In this document: piece by piece, positions 55,125 through 63,908 of the stretch | Layout of the letters: each line of letters begins with the position of its first letter | How positions within the stretch are numbered: the stretch's first letter is position 1 | DNA from: Diaminobutyricimonas sp. LJ205 | GTDB lineage: Bacteria > Actinomycetota > Actinomycetes > Actinomycetales > Microbacteriaceae | DNA length: 64,000 bases | Assembly: GCF_009755725.1 (NCBI RefSeq) | Contig: NZ_CP046619.1 | Coordinates: 2,480,001 to 2,544,000, forward strand | Reading direction: 5' to 3' | Notes under the pieces: generated by a model | The model's database searches: none | What the model saw: only the letters and a program-made list of their open reading frames with translations | Told to the model about the DNA's origin: nothing | Made by a program: the position numbers and the translations under genes

Positions 55125-56003
55125 TCAGTGCTTCGCTCCCGACGCCGCGCCGTCGGCCCGGTGGGCGCGGATCTCGATCCGCTGGGCTTCGGCACGGTGT
55201 CGCAGGACCATCACAGTGATGGCAGTGCCACCCAGCATCAGTAGGGCGAAGGCGGTTACCCACATCATCGTGATGTCCGCCGGCTGGTTGGTGGCGACAA
55301 GCCCCGCCTCGCCGGCCGGGATGCCGCTCGGGTTGGAGTGCAGTCCGTCAATGGTCTGCACAGCAAGGGCGAGGTTGCCGTCGGCAAGGCTGCCCCAGGC
55401 GTAGACGATGGTGTTCACGCCTTCGGCGACGGTCACATCGGTCGGTCCGACCACCGGCTGGGTGGTGCCGGCTGCCGCGACCGCGGCGGATACCGTGCCG
55501 GCCGGGAGGGTCAGAACCTGCTCGTTGGGGTTGGTGAGGTTACTGATCACCGCGGTGCCGCCGGCGAGCACGTCCACGGCAGGTGCCGCGGCGGCATGCC
55601 GAACGGTGAGGCGTCCGTCGCCGGCGTTCAGCGTCTGGATGTCGTTGGTGAACAGCGACGCCGTCGGTTGGCCTGCTTCGGTGAGGTGAGCGGCCGCGGT
55701 GTAGTTCTTGCCCGCTTCGAGCGGCAGGTCGACCGCGGGGATGATCGGCGCACTGGCATCCGCAGCATCCGCCGCCGTGATCGCCACCGTGTAGGTGCCG
55801 GGGGCAAGATCCAGGGGTCCGGCTAGGGTGCCGGGCTCGAAGTTGTCGAGCGTGAGCGCGTTGTCCACATAGACGTCGACGGTGACGCCGGGAATTCCGT
55901 GCAGCACCGAGAGCTTCGCTCCGTCTGCCGCATAGGCGGGCGCCGAACCGGCAACCGCCACCAGTGCGCCGGCGACGATGCCGAACGCGAGTGTCTTTTT
56001 CAT
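55125..56003 (-). CDS. DUF4397 surface protein with C-terminal membrane anchor
   Basis: A 292-residue exported protein. After a signal peptide it carries a DUF4397 domain of two immunoglobulin-like beta units, KLSVLHGIPGVTVDVYVDNALTL and RLTVRHAAAAPAVDVLAGG. A linker and one transmembrane helix (about 244-266) with a basic cytoplasmic tail of about 26 residues follow. No LPXTG motif is visible. It heads the operon sortase F, sigma and anti-sigma, and a conserved promoter lies upstream. It is a paralogue of the next gene; the function is unknown. Confidence 0.88.
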   Translation of the reverse strand: MKKTLAFGIVAGALVAVAGSAPAYAADGAKLSVLHGIPGVTVDVYVDNALTLDNFEPGTLAGPLDLAPGTYTVAITAADAADASAPIIPAVDLPLEAGKNYTAAAHLTEAGQPTASLFTNDIQTLNAGDGRLTVRHAAAAPAVDVLAGGTAVISNLTNPNEQVLTLPAGTVSAAVAAAGTTQPVVGPTDVTVAEGVNTIVYAWGSLADGNLALAVQTIDGLHSNPSGIPAGEAGLVATNQPADITMMWVTAFALLMLGGTAITVMVLRHRAEAQRIEIRAHRADGAASGAKH

Positions 56004-56058
56004 TGGTTGGTTCCTTTGGTTGAGCCCGGGGGCCGGGCCGGAAACTGCTTACATCCCC

Positions 56059-56087
56059 ACTTCCGGGTTGGCCGCTCATCTGGATGC
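56059..56087 (-). promoter_or_regulatory. Predicted SigK-type promoter for the DUF4397-sortase-sigma operon
   Basis: On the minus strand GCATCC, a 16-nt spacer and CGGAAGT lie upstream of the operon. The same two boxes with identical spacing occur before the other DUF4397 gene (56951-56979), and the flanking bases are also alike. The pattern resembles ECF (SigK-like) promoters. It implies that the sigma factor drives its own operon. Confidence 0.7.
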
Positions 56088-56148
56088 ACACGCACCAACT
56101 TTTTTCAGCCGGATTCGTCGGCGGCTGACGGCTTCCGGACAGCAGAAA

Positions 56149-56181
56149 GCCGCAGCGAGGGGACGGACACCTCGCTGCGGC
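56149..56181 (-). terminator. Terminator between the two DUF4397 genes
   Basis: The arms GCCGCAGCGAGG and CCTCGCTGCGGC are perfect over 12 bp with a 9-nt loop. On the minus strand the stem is followed by TTTCTGCT. It ends the transcript of the upstream DUF4397 gene before the promoter of the next. Confidence 0.85.
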
Positions 56182-56209
56182 CGGCTACGTGCTCAGCGTG
56201 GAATGGTGG

Positions 56210-56899
56210 TCAGCGGTTGCCTCCCTTGGTTCCGACGTCCAGGCTCTGCACGGCGAGGCCGAGCGTGCCGTCAGCCAGGCTGCCCCAGGCGTACACGATC
56301 GTGTTCACTCCTTCGGGAATGGGCAGGTCGGCCGGTCCGATCACCGGCTGGGTGGTCCCCGTAGCGGCGACGGATGCCGAAATGGTGCCGGCAGGCAGGG
56401 TGAGCCTCGCCTGTTCGGAGTTGCTCAGGTCGGTGATCGCCGGGGCGCCACCAGCCAGGATGTCGACCGCGGGGGCCGCGGCGACATGACGAACTGTGAG
56501 CCGGCCGGTGCCGTCCTTCACCGGGGTCGTCTTGTTCTTGAACAGTGTCGCGGTGGGCTGGCCGGCTTCGGTCAGGTGGGCGACGGCGGTGTAGTCCTTC
56601 CCTCCCCGAAGCTTCAGTTCGATCGGGCCGATGATCGGGGCGCTGGCGTCCGCGGCATCCGAAGCGGTGATCGCCACGGTGTATTTGCCGCGCGCCAATT
56701 CGAGAGGTCCGGCCAGGTCGCCGGGCTCGAAGTTGTCGAGCGTGAGGGCATTGTTCACATAGACGTCGACGGTGACGCCGGGGATTCCGTGCAGCACGGA
56801 TAGCTGCGCGTCATCCCATTGCGACGCGGACGCCGGCGTCGTGCCGGCCAGTGCAATGAGCGCGCCGGCCGCGATGCCGAGCGTGAGGGTCTTGCGCAT
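56210..56899 (-). CDS. DUF4397 protein, soluble secreted paralogue
   Basis: A 229-residue exported protein closely related to the adjacent DUF4397 gene (the same LSVLHGIPGVTVDVYV and RLTVRHVAAAPAVDIL segments), but it stops before the membrane anchor and ends in basic GTKGGNR. It probably arose by tandem duplication and is released rather than anchored. Its own conserved promoter lies upstream and its own terminator downstream. Confidence 0.88.
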   Translation of the reverse strand: MRKTLTLGIAAGALIALAGTTPASASQWDDAQLSVLHGIPGVTVDVYVNNALTLDNFEPGDLAGPLELARGKYTVAITASDAADASAPIIGPIELKLRGGKDYTAVAHLTEAGQPTATLFKNKTTPVKDGTGRLTVRHVAAAPAVDILAGGAPAITDLSNSEQARLTLPAGTISASVAATGTTQPVIGPADLPIPEGVNTIVYAWGSLADGTLGLAVQSLDVGTKGGNR

Positions 56900-56950
56900 G
56901 AGTTCCTCCTGGGGTCAGCCCGAAGAGCGGGCGGAATTTGCTTACTCCCC

Positions 56951-56979
56951 ACTTCCGGCCTCATGCGCGGTTTGGATGC
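56951..56979 (-). promoter_or_regulatory. Predicted SigK-type promoter for the secreted DUF4397 gene
   Basis: GCATCC-N16-CGGAAGT on the minus strand, followed by GGGGAGTAAGCAAATTCC. It matches the promoter at 56059-56087 in both boxes, spacing and flanks, which is strong evidence of shared control by one sigma factor. Confidence 0.7.
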
Positions 56980-57012
56980 ACCAATCCAGAAATCGATCGG
57001 CGCATCGCCCAG

Positions 57013-58212
57013 CTACGCCAGTCTGGTCCGGCGACGCGCCCGCAGCTCGGTCAGTCCAAGCACGGCGAGCGCGAGAACCAGCGTGCCGGCGTACAGCCAG
57101 GGCAGCTGGCCGACCCCGACCGAGTTGTACAGGGCAGCGCCGAGCAGCGCACCGCCGCCGATGCCGAAGTTGAAGGCCGAGTTGTAGATGGCCGACGACG
57201 CATCCCGTGCCCGGGCGGATGCGACGTGCAGCATCCGAGTGCTCAGGATCGACGGCAACGCGCCGAAGGCGATGCCCCAGATGGTGAAGGCGACGATCGC
57301 GACCGGCAGCGCGGAGGCGCCGATCACCATGACCACGACAGACACCAGAACGGCGATGAGCAGGATCACCAGCCCGGCGGTGGGCCGGTGCCCGAACACC
57401 GTGCCGACCAGGACGACGCCGACCGCCCCGGCGACGCCGAAGACGCCGAGCATCAGGCCGATCATCGACTCGGGCATCAGCAGCACGTCGGTCAGGAACG
57501 GGGCGATGTAGGTGTACAGCGCGTAGTGACCGAGCATCACCAGTCCGGTGACGGCGCAGACGATGAGCACCGCGGGCAGCGTCGGGTCCCGGCGCAGCGG
57601 CGTGGTCGCGGCGTGGTCGGCGCTGTCGCGGGCGACCGGCGGCACGAACTTCCAGACCAGGAACGCGGCCAGCACGGTCAGCACCGCGAGCACGATCCAG
57701 GCGAGCCGCCAGCCGAGCAGCTGGCCGAGCACGGTACCGAGCGGCACCCCGAAGATGTAGGCGAGCGTTCCACCGCCGGCGGTGATCGCGACCGCGCGGC
57801 CGAGTTGGCCGCGCGGGACGAGGTGTCCGGCGTATGCGGTCACGATGATCCAGAACATCGCGTGCGCGAGCCCGCCGAGCACGCGGGCGACGACGATGAA
57901 TCCGTAGCTCGGGGCGATCGCCGAGAGCAGGTTGCTGACCGCGAGTACCAGCAGCACCACCACGAGCAGGCCGTGCCGCGGCAGGTTGCGGGTCAGCGCG
58001 GCGAGCGGGATGGAGCTGACTACCACGGTGCCGGCGAACACCGTCAGCAGCAGGCCGACCTGCGGCTCGGTAACACCGAGTTCACGACTGATCGGCTGCA
58101 GCAGGCCGGTCGGCAGCATCTCGTTGGTGACCGACATGAACACGGCCGCCGAAAGGACGATGAGACCGAACCAGGGGAACGCCGGAGCTTCGGTAGAAGA
58201 ACGATCGGGCAC
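57013..58212 (-). CDS. MFS transporter, AraJ/CmlA-like exporter
   Basis: A 399-residue major facilitator protein with about twelve transmembrane helices, starting FPWFGLIVLSAAVFMSVTNEMLPTGLLQPISRELGV. The conserved loop 2-3 is LTRNLPRHGLLVVVLLVL, and the antiporter-type segment is GGLAHAMFWIIVTAYAGHLVPRGQLGRAVAITAGG. The AraJ/CmlA branch includes sugar and drug exporters; the substrate is not known. GTG 58212 is chosen; the open frame upstream overlaps the purU promoter region. It is divergent from purU. Confidence 0.9.
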   Translation of the reverse strand: MPDRSSTEAPAFPWFGLIVLSAAVFMSVTNEMLPTGLLQPISRELGVTEPQVGLLLTVFAGTVVVSSIPLAALTRNLPRHGLLVVVLLVLAVSNLLSAIAPSYGFIVVARVLGGLAHAMFWIIVTAYAGHLVPRGQLGRAVAITAGGGTLAYIFGVPLGTVLGQLLGWRLAWIVLAVLTVLAAFLVWKFVPPVARDSADHAATTPLRRDPTLPAVLIVCAVTGLVMLGHYALYTYIAPFLTDVLLMPESMIGLMLGVFGVAGAVGVVLVGTVFGHRPTAGLVILLIAVLVSVVVMVIGASALPVAIVAFTIWGIAFGALPSILSTRMLHVASARARDASSAIYNSAFNFGIGGGALLGAALYNSVGVGQLPWLYAGTLVLALAVLGLTELRARRRTRLA

Positions 58213-58323
58213 AGCGCGAACTGCCTTTGAGAATCGGATGGAGCAAGACGCTGCCCGGCGGGATGTCGTCGTGGTGCGGCATCCCGTAAAGAGTACCGCG
58301 ACGAAACCAATACGCTGAAGGGC

Positions 58324-59181
58324 GTGACCGAGCATGCCACCCACTGGATTCTGACCCTGATCTGCGAAGACAAGCCGGGGATCGTGCACGCGATCAGCGG
58401 CGCGATCGTCGAATCGGGTGGAAATATCACCGAGTCGCAGCAGTTCTCCAGCGACGACACCGGCCGTTTCTTCATGCGGCTGCAAGTGGAGTCCCCGGCA
58501 TCCCGGGCCCAGTTCGAGGCCGCCCTGATTCCGGTCACCGAGCGTTACGGGATGACCTGGAAGCTCGACGTGGTCGGCCGGCCGCTGCGCACCCTGGTGC
58601 TGGTGTCGAAGGCCGGGCACTGCCTGAACGACCTGCTGTTCCGGCAGCGCGCCGGTCAGCTCACGGTCGACGTGCCGCTGGTGATGAGCAACCACACCGA
58701 GTTGCAGGAACTCGCCGCGTTCTACGGGGTGCCGTTCGAGTCAGCCCCGGTGACCAACGCCGAGGAGAAGGCCGCCTTCGAGCAGCGGGTGCTCGATGTG
58801 GTCGCCGATCACGACATCGAACTGGTGGTGCTCGCCCGCTACATGCAGATCCTCTCCCCCGAACTGTGCGCGGCACTCGAGGGTCGGGCGATCAACATCC
58901 ACCACTCGTTCCTGCCCGGTTTCAAGGGTGCCAACCCGTACCGCCAGGCGCACGCCCGCGGCGTCAAGCTGATCGGAGCGACCGCGCACTTCGTCACCAG
59001 CGACCTCGATGAGGGTCCGATCATTGAGCAGAACGTGGTGCGGGTCGACCACTCGCGCAGCCCCGGCCAGCTGGTCGCGATCGGGCAGGACGAAGAAAGC
59101 CGCACGCTCACCCAGGCGGTGAAGTGGTTCTCCGAGGACCGTGTGCTGCTCGATGGCGCACGCACCATCATCTTCAAATAA
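58324..59181 (+). CDS. purU: Formyltetrahydrofolate deformylase PurU
   Basis: A 285-residue enzyme that hydrolyses 10-formyl-THF to THF and formate, balancing one-carbon units. It has an ACT domain (about 6-85: WILTLICEDKPGIVHAISGAIVESGGNI) and a formyl-transferase fold with the catalytic Asn/His/Asp region INIHHSFLPGFKGANPY and THFVTSDLDEGPI-like HFVTSDLDEGPIIEQ. The GTG start at 58324 begins the conserved sequence. It complements folD and glyA in the window. Confidence 0.96.
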   Translation: MTEHATHWILTLICEDKPGIVHAISGAIVESGGNITESQQFSSDDTGRFFMRLQVESPASRAQFEAALIPVTERYGMTWKLDVVGRPLRTLVLVSKAGHCLNDLLFRQRAGQLTVDVPLVMSNHTELQELAAFYGVPFESAPVTNAEEKAAFEQRVLDVVADHDIELVVLARYMQILSPELCAALEGRAINIHHSFLPGFKGANPYRQAHARGVKLIGATAHFVTSDLDEGPIIEQNVVRVDHSRSPGQLVAIGQDEESRTLTQAVKWFSEDRVLLDGARTIIFK

Positions 59182-59191
59182 GCAGCGCGTC

Positions 59192-59234
59192 CCGCTGGTC
59201 GAGCTTGCCGAGACCCGTCTCGACAAGCTCGACC
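59192..59234. repeat. REP-like palindrome copy 5
   Basis: CCGCTGGTCGAGCTTGCCG then AGACC is followed after two bases by GTCTCGACAAGCTCGACC. The arms pair over 18 bp with one mismatch. It lies between the convergent purU and subtilase genes and could serve as their terminator. Confidence 0.8.
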
Positions 59235-59250
59235 CGTGGGGCGGCCGTGG

Positions 59251-62200
59251 TTAGCGCCAGCCCCCGCGCTTGATCGGCTTCACGCTGACCGGCTTGGATG
59301 ACGCCGACGCCTCACCCATGCCCTCCTTGGTGGCGGTCACCACGACGCTCAGCTGGTGGCCGGCATCAGCCAGCCGCACCCAGTAGAACCGGTCCGTCGC
59401 GCCGGGGATGTTGACACCGTCGAGCTGCCACTGGTAGCTGAACTGCAGCTTCTTCGTGTCCCACTTGCCGGGGTCGGCCAGCACCGGGTTCCCCGGTTGC
59501 GCGGATCCGCTGATGCTCGGCGCGGTCGTGTTGCCCGGCACCGGCAGCGGTGGCTCACCGGAGTCCACGGTGAGCACCGTGCTCGCGCCGGTGTCGCCGT
59601 AGCGGATCAGGCCCAGGTACGTGCTTCGTGGTTCCAGCCCGCTCCACGACGCGGTGAACGTCGCTGGCACTCCTTGTGCCGCGGTGAGCACTGCCGGGTC
59701 GAGCGCGACTGCAGACCCGCCAGGCGAGACGTTCGTTGTGGTCAGGTCATAGTCCGTGGCCGGGTTGGCCGAGTACACCGAAACCAGCACCAGGTACTCC
59801 CCGGCATCCGGGGCAGCGAGGTCCACCCGCTCGTCGGCCGCGTCGCTCGCCGACTGCCAGCCCGCGATCGGTGTGCCCGCGGCGTCGAGTTGGTAGACGA
59901 CGAGGTCGAGGTCGGCGGTGTCGGCCGCCGCATCCAGGTCAAACCGGGCATGCACGGTACCTTCGGCGACAGTCCACGGATACTCGTGCAGGTCACCGCT
60001 GATGCCGGACCCGGTTGTGGTCGTGCCCTTGCTGAGACCGGTCGACGACAGCGGGATCTCGCCCGAACCTCCGGGCGTCACGGTGATCTCAGTGGATCCG
60101 TCGATGCCGGTTCCGCTCACGTTCGCCGGGGCGACAATCGTGACCGGCTGCACGGCGACCGGGCTGCGCACGATGGTGTCGCCGCTGGTCCAGCTGATCG
60201 ATCCGGTGGCGAATTCGTCAAGCGCGGCATCCGTTCGGGTGAACGTGACGCTGAACTCGTAGCTCTCGCCCTCGGTGACTGCGAGCGTCGCGGGCGATAC
60301 CTCGACATCGATGCCGGCAAGGCCGCTGACGGATGCCGCAAAGGTGCCCGACTGCGTCGCGGTGACCGTGCGGGTCACCGTCTCGGGCGCCGTCAGCGTA
60401 CCGACCGCGATCGAGGCGAGGTTGAGGTTCGACGCGTCGATCGGATCCACCCCGGCGTCATAGCCGAGGCCTTGCAGGTAGGCGAGCCAGTCCGGCACCC
60501 CGTTCAGGTAGACCAGGCCCGGCTCGAAGTACTTCGTCGGGTCGACGTGGCCGGCGCCCTGCGCGAACGGGTCGGTGACGGCGTTCCCGGCGCCATCGAC
60601 GGTGTCATAGGCGGTGGTCATCATCGCCGACTTCACCTCGGCCGGGGTCGCGTTCGGGCGCTCCCCGAAGTAGAGCGCGGCGAGTCCGGCGATGTGCGGT
60701 GCCGCCATCGAGGTGCCGCTGAGGAATGAGAACGTCGGCTCGGCACCCTCAGCGTTCGAGGTCGCCGCGAGGATCGCGACGCCGGGAGCCGCGATATCGG
60801 GCTTCAGGATGTCGCTGCCGTCTGCCAGTACCGGGCCACGGGATGAGAATCCGGCGACCTGCGGAGTGGGCGGGGTCACGCCCGTGGAGTTGCCAGCGGC
60901 GAGCACGGCAGTGGCACCTACGGTGTTCGCGTACGCGATGACGGCGTCGTGGAACTGCGCGTTCAGGTGCACCGTCGGCACCGAGTGGGTGTCGAGGTCG
61001 ATTGAACCGGGGACGACGTTGACGAGGACCATGCCAATGCCGCCGACCCGGGCGACCTCGGCCGACTTCGCGACCCGGTCGAATTCACCGCGTTCGCAGA
61101 CGACGATGGTGCCGGGCGTCACCAGCGCCGGATTCAGTGTGCCGGGGCCGCAGAGGTTCGCTTTGGCGCCGGCAGTGCCGGTCGCGGCGAGCGCCGTGGA
61201 GTTCACCAGGCTGCCCTCGATGGGTGGGTCGGCCTCGCTGACTCCGACTGTGATGGATGCGCCGGCGTACGCCTGGCCGCTGCCGAGCGTGACCGTGCCC
61301 TCGTAGCTGGGGATGGTCGACGCGGCAACCGTGGTGATCCACGGGGACGCGTTGTCGAGGGTTGACGCGCCGGGGCCCGCGTTGCCCGCGGAGGCGGAGA
61401 CGAAGACACCGGCCGCCGCGGCGCCGAGGAACGCGTCATCCGTCGCCGAATAGGTGGTCTGCGCTGCGCCGCCGCCGATCGAGAAGTTGATCACGTCCAC
61501 GCCGTCGGCTACGGCCTGGTTGATCGCGGCGAGCAGGTCACTGGTCGCGCAGCCGTCGTCGCTGGTCGAGGCCGGGTCCTTACCGGTCCAGCACACCTTG
61601 TATGCGGAGATCTTCGCGGCCGGGGCCACTCCGGTGAAGGTACCGACATCGCTGCCGGCGACCGTTGCGGCTGTGCCAATGTTGCCCGCAGCGGTACTCG
61701 CGGTGTGCGAGCCGTGTCCGTCACCATCTCGCGCCGACAGATACTCACCCAGGGCCTCGCCGCCGATAGACGATGCGCCGAAGCCGTCGACGTAATAGCG
61801 GGCGCCGATCACCTTCGTGTTGCAGTCATCTACCGTGAACTGCACGCCGGTCTGGCAGATCCCGGTGAAGCTCTGCCCGTCCGCCTTGGCGAACGTGATG
61901 GTGTCGCCGCTGCGGTACGGTTCTGAGCCCGCGGTGGTGTCGAGGCTGTCGCCGGCGAAGGCGGGGTTCTCGGGGGCGATGCCCGTGTCGAGCACACCCA
62001 CCACCACTCCTGCGCCGGCGCTGTCGGCTCCCCCGGTTGCCGCCCAGACGCCGTCGGCGCCCTCGAGCCCGAGGAACTCGGTGGACGGTGTTGCGGTGAT
62101 GTGCTTGAGCTCATCCGGCGTCAGGTACGCGACATCCTTGTCTGCCGCAAGCTTGGCAGCCTGCTCCGCCGTAAGGTCCGCGGCGAACCCGTTGATCGCG

Positions 62201-62568
62201 AGCGTGTACGAGTAGTCGATCTCGGCGCCGACCGACGCGGCGACCTCGCGCTGCTTCTTGGCGAGGAAGCCGCTGTACTCCTTGACCGGGTTCGCCTTCG
62301 CGTTCAGCTGGCTTCCCTCACGCGGTTTGGTCGGCGCGAAGCCATTCACGCCACCGGTGTAGGTGGCTGCCGCGTCGTCCTGCAGCGTGACGATGTACCG
62401 CCCCGGCGCGAAGTGCGTCTGCGATTGCCCGCCGCCGATCGACTGCGGCGCTGCGCTGGCAGCAAGAGGCACCGCGGCCATCGTCGTGGCGAGGAGCGCG
62501 GCGCCGGTGATGAGTGTGAGCGTGTGACGGATGGTGCGTGCCGGAGTGCGGCGAGCGCGAGCTCTCAC
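59251..62568 (-). CDS. Secreted subtilisin-like (S8) serine peptidase with accessory domains
   Basis: A 1105-residue exocellular protease. After the signal peptide (about 40 residues) comes an I9-type propeptide (RYIVTLQDD to about 155), then the S8 domain with Asp194 (VGVLDTGI), His285 (GDGHGSHTA) and Ser620 (GTSMAAPH). A PA domain is inserted between His and Ser (about 440-560). Downstream are a fibronectin-III-like region, a PPC-type domain (about 850-960, DADLDLVVYQLD region) and a C-terminal Ig-like segment. It starts at GTG 62568 with AAAGG upstream. It degrades extracellular protein for nutrition or surface turnover. Confidence 0.93.
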   Translation of the reverse strand: MRARARRTPARTIRHTLTLITGAALLATTMAAVPLAASAAPQSIGGGQSQTHFAPGRYIVTLQDDAAATYTGGVNGFAPTKPREGSQLNAKANPVKEYSGFLAKKQREVAASVGAEIDYSYTLAINGFAADLTAEQAAKLAADKDVAYLTPDELKHITATPSTEFLGLEGADGVWAATGGADSAGAGVVVGVLDTGIAPENPAFAGDSLDTTAGSEPYRSGDTITFAKADGQSFTGICQTGVQFTVDDCNTKVIGARYYVDGFGASSIGGEALGEYLSARDGDGHGSHTASTAAGNIGTAATVAGSDVGTFTGVAPAAKISAYKVCWTGKDPASTSDDGCATSDLLAAINQAVADGVDVINFSIGGGAAQTTYSATDDAFLGAAAAGVFVSASAGNAGPGASTLDNASPWITTVAASTIPSYEGTVTLGSGQAYAGASITVGVSEADPPIEGSLVNSTALAATGTAGAKANLCGPGTLNPALVTPGTIVVCERGEFDRVAKSAEVARVGGIGMVLVNVVPGSIDLDTHSVPTVHLNAQFHDAVIAYANTVGATAVLAAGNSTGVTPPTPQVAGFSSRGPVLADGSDILKPDIAAPGVAILAATSNAEGAEPTFSFLSGTSMAAPHIAGLAALYFGERPNATPAEVKSAMMTTAYDTVDGAGNAVTDPFAQGAGHVDPTKYFEPGLVYLNGVPDWLAYLQGLGYDAGVDPIDASNLNLASIAVGTLTAPETVTRTVTATQSGTFAASVSGLAGIDVEVSPATLAVTEGESYEFSVTFTRTDAALDEFATGSISWTSGDTIVRSPVAVQPVTIVAPANVSGTGIDGSTEITVTPGGSGEIPLSSTGLSKGTTTTGSGISGDLHEYPWTVAEGTVHARFDLDAAADTADLDLVVYQLDAAGTPIAGWQSASDAADERVDLAAPDAGEYLVLVSVYSANPATDYDLTTTNVSPGGSAVALDPAVLTAAQGVPATFTASWSGLEPRSTYLGLIRYGDTGASTVLTVDSGEPPLPVPGNTTAPSISGSAQPGNPVLADPGKWDTKKLQFSYQWQLDGVNIPGATDRFYWVRLADAGHQLSVVVTATKEGMGEASASSKPVSVKPIKRGGWR

Positions 62569-62750
62569 AGACCTTTCCTTTCGTCGTTGAACTGAAAAGC
62601 AGTCGGGTCTGCGTGCGCTTACCGTACCGGACGGTCTACCCCTTTACAGGGGATGACACGGCGCGTGTTGGGCGCGGTGTTCCGGGTCGCGGGTGTCGCT
62701 CGACGGCGCCCGAACATCGCTTCAAGGAAGGCCGGTCTAGAGTTTCACGC

Positions 62751-63908
62751 ATGAGCATGCTGATCAGCGGCGCCCGCAAGCTCGATGCCAACGGCGAGCA
62801 AGACGATTTCTGGATGCTGGTCGATGGTGACACCATCACCGCGACCGGTCAGGGCGAGGCACCGGATGCCGCCACCCGGGTGGACGCGACCGGAAAGTGG
62901 CTGGTGCCAGGGTTCATTGACCTGCACGGCCACGGCGGCGGTGGACACGTCTTCGACGACGGGCCCGACGAGATCGAAGCCGCCCTCGCGACGCACCGTG
63001 CGCACGGAACCACCCGGTCGGTGATCAGCCTGGTGGCCAACCCGGTGTCAGCGCTGACGTCGAGCCTCGCGACCATTGCCGAAATCACCGAACGCGATCC
63101 GCTGGTGCTCGGCGCGCACCTCGAGGGCCCGTTTCTCACGCCCGCGCGGCGCGGTGCACACAATGTCAACTTCCTGCTGCAGCCCTCCATGGAGGTGGCG
63201 CGTGAACTGCTGGACGCAGGCAACGGCATCCTGCGGCAGGTGACGATCGCCCCGGAACTGCCTGGAGCCCTCGAGGTCATCGACCTGCTGGTCGAGCACG
63301 GGGTCACCGTCGCGGTCGGGCACACCGAGGCAACCGCCGAGCAGGCCGCCGCCGCGTTCGACCGTGGTGCGCGGCTGCTCACCCACGCGTTCAACGCGAT
63401 GCCCGGCATCCATCACCGCGCGCCCGGTCCGGTGGTGGCCGCGCTGGCCGATGAGCGGGTGACCGTCGAGCTGATCCTCGATGGTCTGCACGTGCATCCG
63501 GATGTCGCTTCCCTGGTCTTCACGAAGGCGTTGAACCGCGTCGCGCTGGTCACCGACGCGATGGCCGCTGCCGGTGCGGCTGACGGCCACTATCGGTTGG
63601 GCTCGCTCAACGTCACGGTCCGCAATGGCCTCGCAGTGCTGTCGGGAACCGACACTCTCGCGGGATCAACGCTCACTCAGGACGCGGCGTTGCGGAATGC
63701 GATCACCTTGGTCGGCCTCGACGCGCGAGCCGCGGTTGAAGCGGTCACCCTCACCCCGGCGCGAGCGCTTGGTCTTGAGCACCGGCATGGCCTGCTGGCG
63801 GAGGGCTTTGCGGCGGACGCGGTGCTGCTCGATTCGGACTGGCAGGTCAGTTCGGTGTTTGCGGACGGGCGTCGGATCGGCGCCCACGAGACCCAGCCGG
63901 CCGCCTGA
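62751..63908 (+). CDS. nagA: N-acetylglucosamine-6-phosphate deacetylase
   Basis: A 385-residue amidohydrolase that removes acetate from GlcNAc-6-phosphate in amino-sugar and cell-wall recycling. Metal and catalytic segments: His59 and His61 in DLHGHGG, the glutamate in HLEGPFL, the later His in VGHTEAT and THAFNAM, and the catalytic Asp in LVTDAMAAAG. The start is ATG 62751; the longer frame upstream is not conserved. nagB or a sugar transporter is not seen in the window. It is divergent from the subtilase gene. Confidence 0.95.
   Translation: MSMLISGARKLDANGEQDDFWMLVDGDTITATGQGEAPDAATRVDATGKWLVPGFIDLHGHGGGGHVFDDGPDEIEAALATHRAHGTTRSVISLVANPVSALTSSLATIAEITERDPLVLGAHLEGPFLTPARRGAHNVNFLLQPSMEVARELLDAGNGILRQVTIAPELPGALEVIDLLVEHGVTVAVGHTEATAEQAAAAFDRGARLLTHAFNAMPGIHHRAPGPVVAALADERVTVELILDGLHVHPDVASLVFTKALNRVALVTDAMAAAGAADGHYRLGSLNVTVRNGLAVLSGTDTLAGSTLTQDAALRNAITLVGLDARAAVEAVTLTPARALGLEHRHGLLAEGFAADAVLLDSDWQVSSVFADGRRIGAHETQPAA

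Noticed and set aside
58213..58695. N-terminal extension of the MFS exporter by 161 residues
   Set aside because: It runs antisense through the start of purU and lacks membrane-protein composition; the GTG at 58212 is preferred.
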